From Actinokineospora fastidiosa (GTDB lineage Bacteria > Actinomycetota > Actinomycetes > Mycobacteriales > Pseudonocardiaceae): 33,551 bases of DNA. The notes beneath the pieces are model-generated. The model was not told where the DNA came from and ran no database searches. It was given only the letters and a program-made list of their open reading frames with translations. Made by a program: the position numbers and the translations under genes. Positions 32,426 through 33,551 of this stretch are shown here, piece by piece (positions within the stretch are counted from its first letter, which is position 1; every line of letters begins with the position of its first letter). Location of the stretch: contig NZ_BMRB01000014.1 of the NCBI RefSeq assembly GCF_014648415.1, positions 1 through 33,551 on the forward strand. The letters are read 5' to 3'.

Positions 32426-33007
32426 CTACTTGCCCGCGGCGTCGGTGATGACCACTGGCTTGTTGTCGACCTTGGTGCCGTACCAGCCGGAGTAGTTGCG
32501 CTCCACCGCAGCCCGCTCCGCCGAGCTGGGCTGGGCGTTGGCGCAGCTCACCGGGGCCGAGCTGCCCGACATCAGGTCCGAGCACAGCCCGGTCCGCCGG
32601 TCGGGCAGGCCCAGCGAGTGGCCGAGCTCGTGGGTGGCGATCCGGACCACGTTGTAGCCCTGGTTGACGGCGGTGCGGCCCATCCAGACCGTGACGCTGC
32701 CGTAGGACCGCACCGGGCCGAGCGTGGCGCGCGGCCAGCCGTTGTCGGCCAGGATCCGGATGTTCGCCCGCTGGCCGGGCTGGGCCTTGACGATCTGGAC
32801 GTTGCTGACGGCGCTGTTCCAGATCTGGACGGCCGCGGCCACCTCGTCCTTGAACTCGGCGGCGTACGAGTCGTCGTATGTGAGCGTGGTGGCGAAGGCC
32901 GACGGCGGCAGTGTCTGCGCGGCGGCGGGGGTCGCGGTGATGCCCGCGACCAGGGCTGCGCCGAGGGCCACGTTCGTGACCAGCAGCGCAAGGGTGCGTC
33001 GAAGCAT
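32426..33007 (-). CDS. Secreted snapalysin-like zinc metalloprotease (family M7)
   Basis: 193 residues. The signal peptide (M-L-R-R-T-L-A-L-L-V-T-N-V-A-L-G-A-A-L-V-A) ends near A-A-A-Q. The mature part has Y-D-D-S-Y-A-A-E-F before a helix with I-W-N-S-A-V, and the zinc site H-E-L-G-H-S-L-G-L-P-D (His126, Glu127, His130, Asp136), in which Asp replaces the third His as in snapalysin of Streptomyces (HExxHxxGxxD). Two cysteines (L-C-S-D-L-M-S, V-S-C-A-N-A) flank the expected Met-turn. The length agrees with the family. It acts extracellularly on proteins such as milk casein. The ATG at 33007 has GAGGGAG upstream on the minus strand. Confidence 0.92.
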   Translation of the reverse strand: MLRRTLALLVTNVALGAALVAGITATPAAAQTLPPSAFATTLTYDDSYAAEFKDEVAAAVQIWNSAVSNVQIVKAQPGQRANIRILADNGWPRATLGPVRSYGSVTVWMGRTAVNQGYNVVRIATHELGHSLGLPDRRTGLCSDLMSGSSAPVSCANAQPSSAERAAVERNYSGWYGTKVDNKPVVITDAAGK

Positions 33008-33156
33008 GGGACTACTCCCTCAATTGAGCGGCCCCGGGACGGGGGCCGACCTCGTGGTGACTGCAGGGGCGAGGGGTCTCAGCCGAAGGGACGGCGACGA
33101 CGTAGATCTCCTCCGGTAGTTAGCCCTACCCGGTGCGTGATCCACCCAGTAGAGAT

Positions 33157-33172
33157 AGTGACCGCGATCACA
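33157..33172. promoter_or_regulatory. CRP/GlxR-like binding site
   Basis: AGTGA-CCGCGA-TCACA matches the TGTGA-N6-TCACA consensus at 9 of 10 positions and is nearly palindromic. It lies about 150 bases upstream of the protease start and about 240 before the rrn promoter. The protease gene is the more natural target. Confidence 0.5.
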
Positions 33173-33326
33173 GGAACCTCGTGCGCGCTCACTGGCGGTG
33201 ATGAGCGAGCCCGTCCGGAGGCCACCCATCTGGCGGTTGAACTGCGAAAACGGTTCGTCCGACGCCCGTTCTGCGCGGTTCGCCCGAGTTCGGCGGTTGT
33301 GGCGCGCGCGGGCCGACGGGCGCTCG

Positions 33327-33353
33327 GGATTCCCTTGGCGCACAAGGGAATCC
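33327..33353. repeat. Perfect inverted repeat upstream of the rrn promoter
   Basis: GGATTCCCTT (33327-33336) pairs fully with AAGGGAATCC (33344-33353) across a 7-base loop. No gene ends here, so it is not an ordinary terminator; it may insulate the rRNA promoter or bind a regulator. Confidence 0.6.
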
Positions 33354-33395
33354 GCGCCCGGCTGGGGCGGCTCGACGGCTAACCGACCCCCCGAT

Positions 33396-33424
33396 TTGAT
33401 CCTGGTTTGGCAGGGGTGTAACTT
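33396..33424 (+). promoter_or_regulatory. rRNA operon promoter
   Basis: TTGATC (33396-33401) and TAACTT (33419-33424) with a 17-base spacer form the best promoter in the window, directing transcription toward the right edge with a start near 33431. Its position about 110 bases before a conserved rRNA leader element identifies it. Confidence 0.7.
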
Positions 33425-33430
33425 TCTCTC

Positions 33431-33551
33431 TGTCAGCGCGACACGGGCCGGAAAGAGCGGAACGGGCGCGACAAACAAGACCTAGCGATACCAGCCTTCC
33501 TCGGAAGTCGCCTGCGGCGGATGAGGTTGAGCGTGTGTTGTTTGAGAACTC
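33431..33551 (+). other. rRNA operon leader with boxA-like antitermination element; 16S gene lies beyond the edge
   Basis: The last 16 bases (TGTTGTTTGAGAACTC) match the boxA-like sequence that precedes 16S rRNA in actinomycetes, usually continuing as AACAGTGTG. The 16S gene itself is not in the window. Confidence 0.75.

Larger units (their letters stand above)
33008..33390. other. Intergenic region upstream of the rRNA operon, no gene seen
   Basis: About 380 bases between the protease start and the rrn promoter. Short ORFs on both strands have no family features or ribosome sites. Two noted elements are a CRP-like site (33157-33172) and a perfect hairpin (33327-33353), listed separately. 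Confidence 0.6.

Noticed and set aside
33008..33480. Short open frames before the rRNA operon
   Set aside because: They overlap promoter elements, lack ribosome sites and show no recognisable sequence.
1..33551. CRISPR arrays, tRNA genes, insertion sequences, integrases or attachment sites
   Set aside because: No regularly spaced repeats, cloverleaf-like genes, transposase motifs or integrase motifs were seen.

Overview
The window is about 70-75% GC, with strong GC bias at third codon positions, GTG starts, several leaderless-type promoters and many 4-base stop/start overlaps. With the gene content (DUF574 methyltransferase, snapalysin-type protease, FAAL/type I PKS operon) this points to a filamentous actinomycete. 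Pseudonocardiaceae (Saccharothrix/Lentzea/Actinokineospora-like) is my best guess, from general gene style only. The right edge ends inside the leader of an rRNA operon, just short of the 16S gene.

Layout. (1) 1-263: a 102-bp imperfect tandem repeat. (2) 264-1646: a DHA2-type MFS exporter. (3) 1753-13421: a tightly packed five-gene operon: fatty acyl-AMP ligase, a 2048-residue type I PKS (ACP-KS-AT-DH-KR-ACP-degenerate carrier-TE), an acyl-CoA carboxylase beta subunit, a secreted antigen-85-like acyltransferase and a PucR-family regulator. (4) 13598-16783: short independent genes (HTH protein, NTF2-like protein, PfkB kinase, DUF574 methyltransferase). (5) 16780-20301: an EI24/CysZ-like membrane protein facing left, an ABC exporter and an SRPBCC protein. 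(6) 20337-28520: an acetate/monocarboxylate module with acetyl-CoA synthetase facing left and, divergently, a LytS-type kinase, a LytTR response regulator, a small membrane protein plus sodium:solute symporter, then a DUF485 protein plus ActP. (7) 28646-33007: an exported HNH nuclease lipoprotein, a trypsin-like protease, PaaZ and a snapalysin-like protease, separated by strong bidirectional terminators. (8) 33008-33551: an intergenic region with a CRP-like site, a perfect hairpin, a clear rrn promoter and a boxA-like leader.

The most interesting part is the operon at 1753-13421. Its gene order and protein types match the mycolic-acid condensation locus of Mycobacteriales (fbp/FadD32/Pks13/AccD4). 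However, the synthase carries DH and KR domains between AT and ACP that Pks13 lacks, and all their catalytic residues look intact. The AT specificity motif (GAGH) and the carboxylase pocket residue (Ala409 where propionyl-CoA carboxylases have Asp) both suggest a bulky alkyl-malonyl extender. The simplest model: the FAAL loads a fatty acid on the N-terminal ACP, the carboxylase makes an alkylmalonyl extender, the PKS joins and reduces them to an alpha-branched beta-hydroxy or alpha,beta-unsaturated acid, the thioesterase releases or transfers it, and the secreted Ag85-like enzyme moves it onto an envelope acceptor. Such a mycolate-like lipid pathway would be unexpected if the organism belongs to a mycolate-less family.
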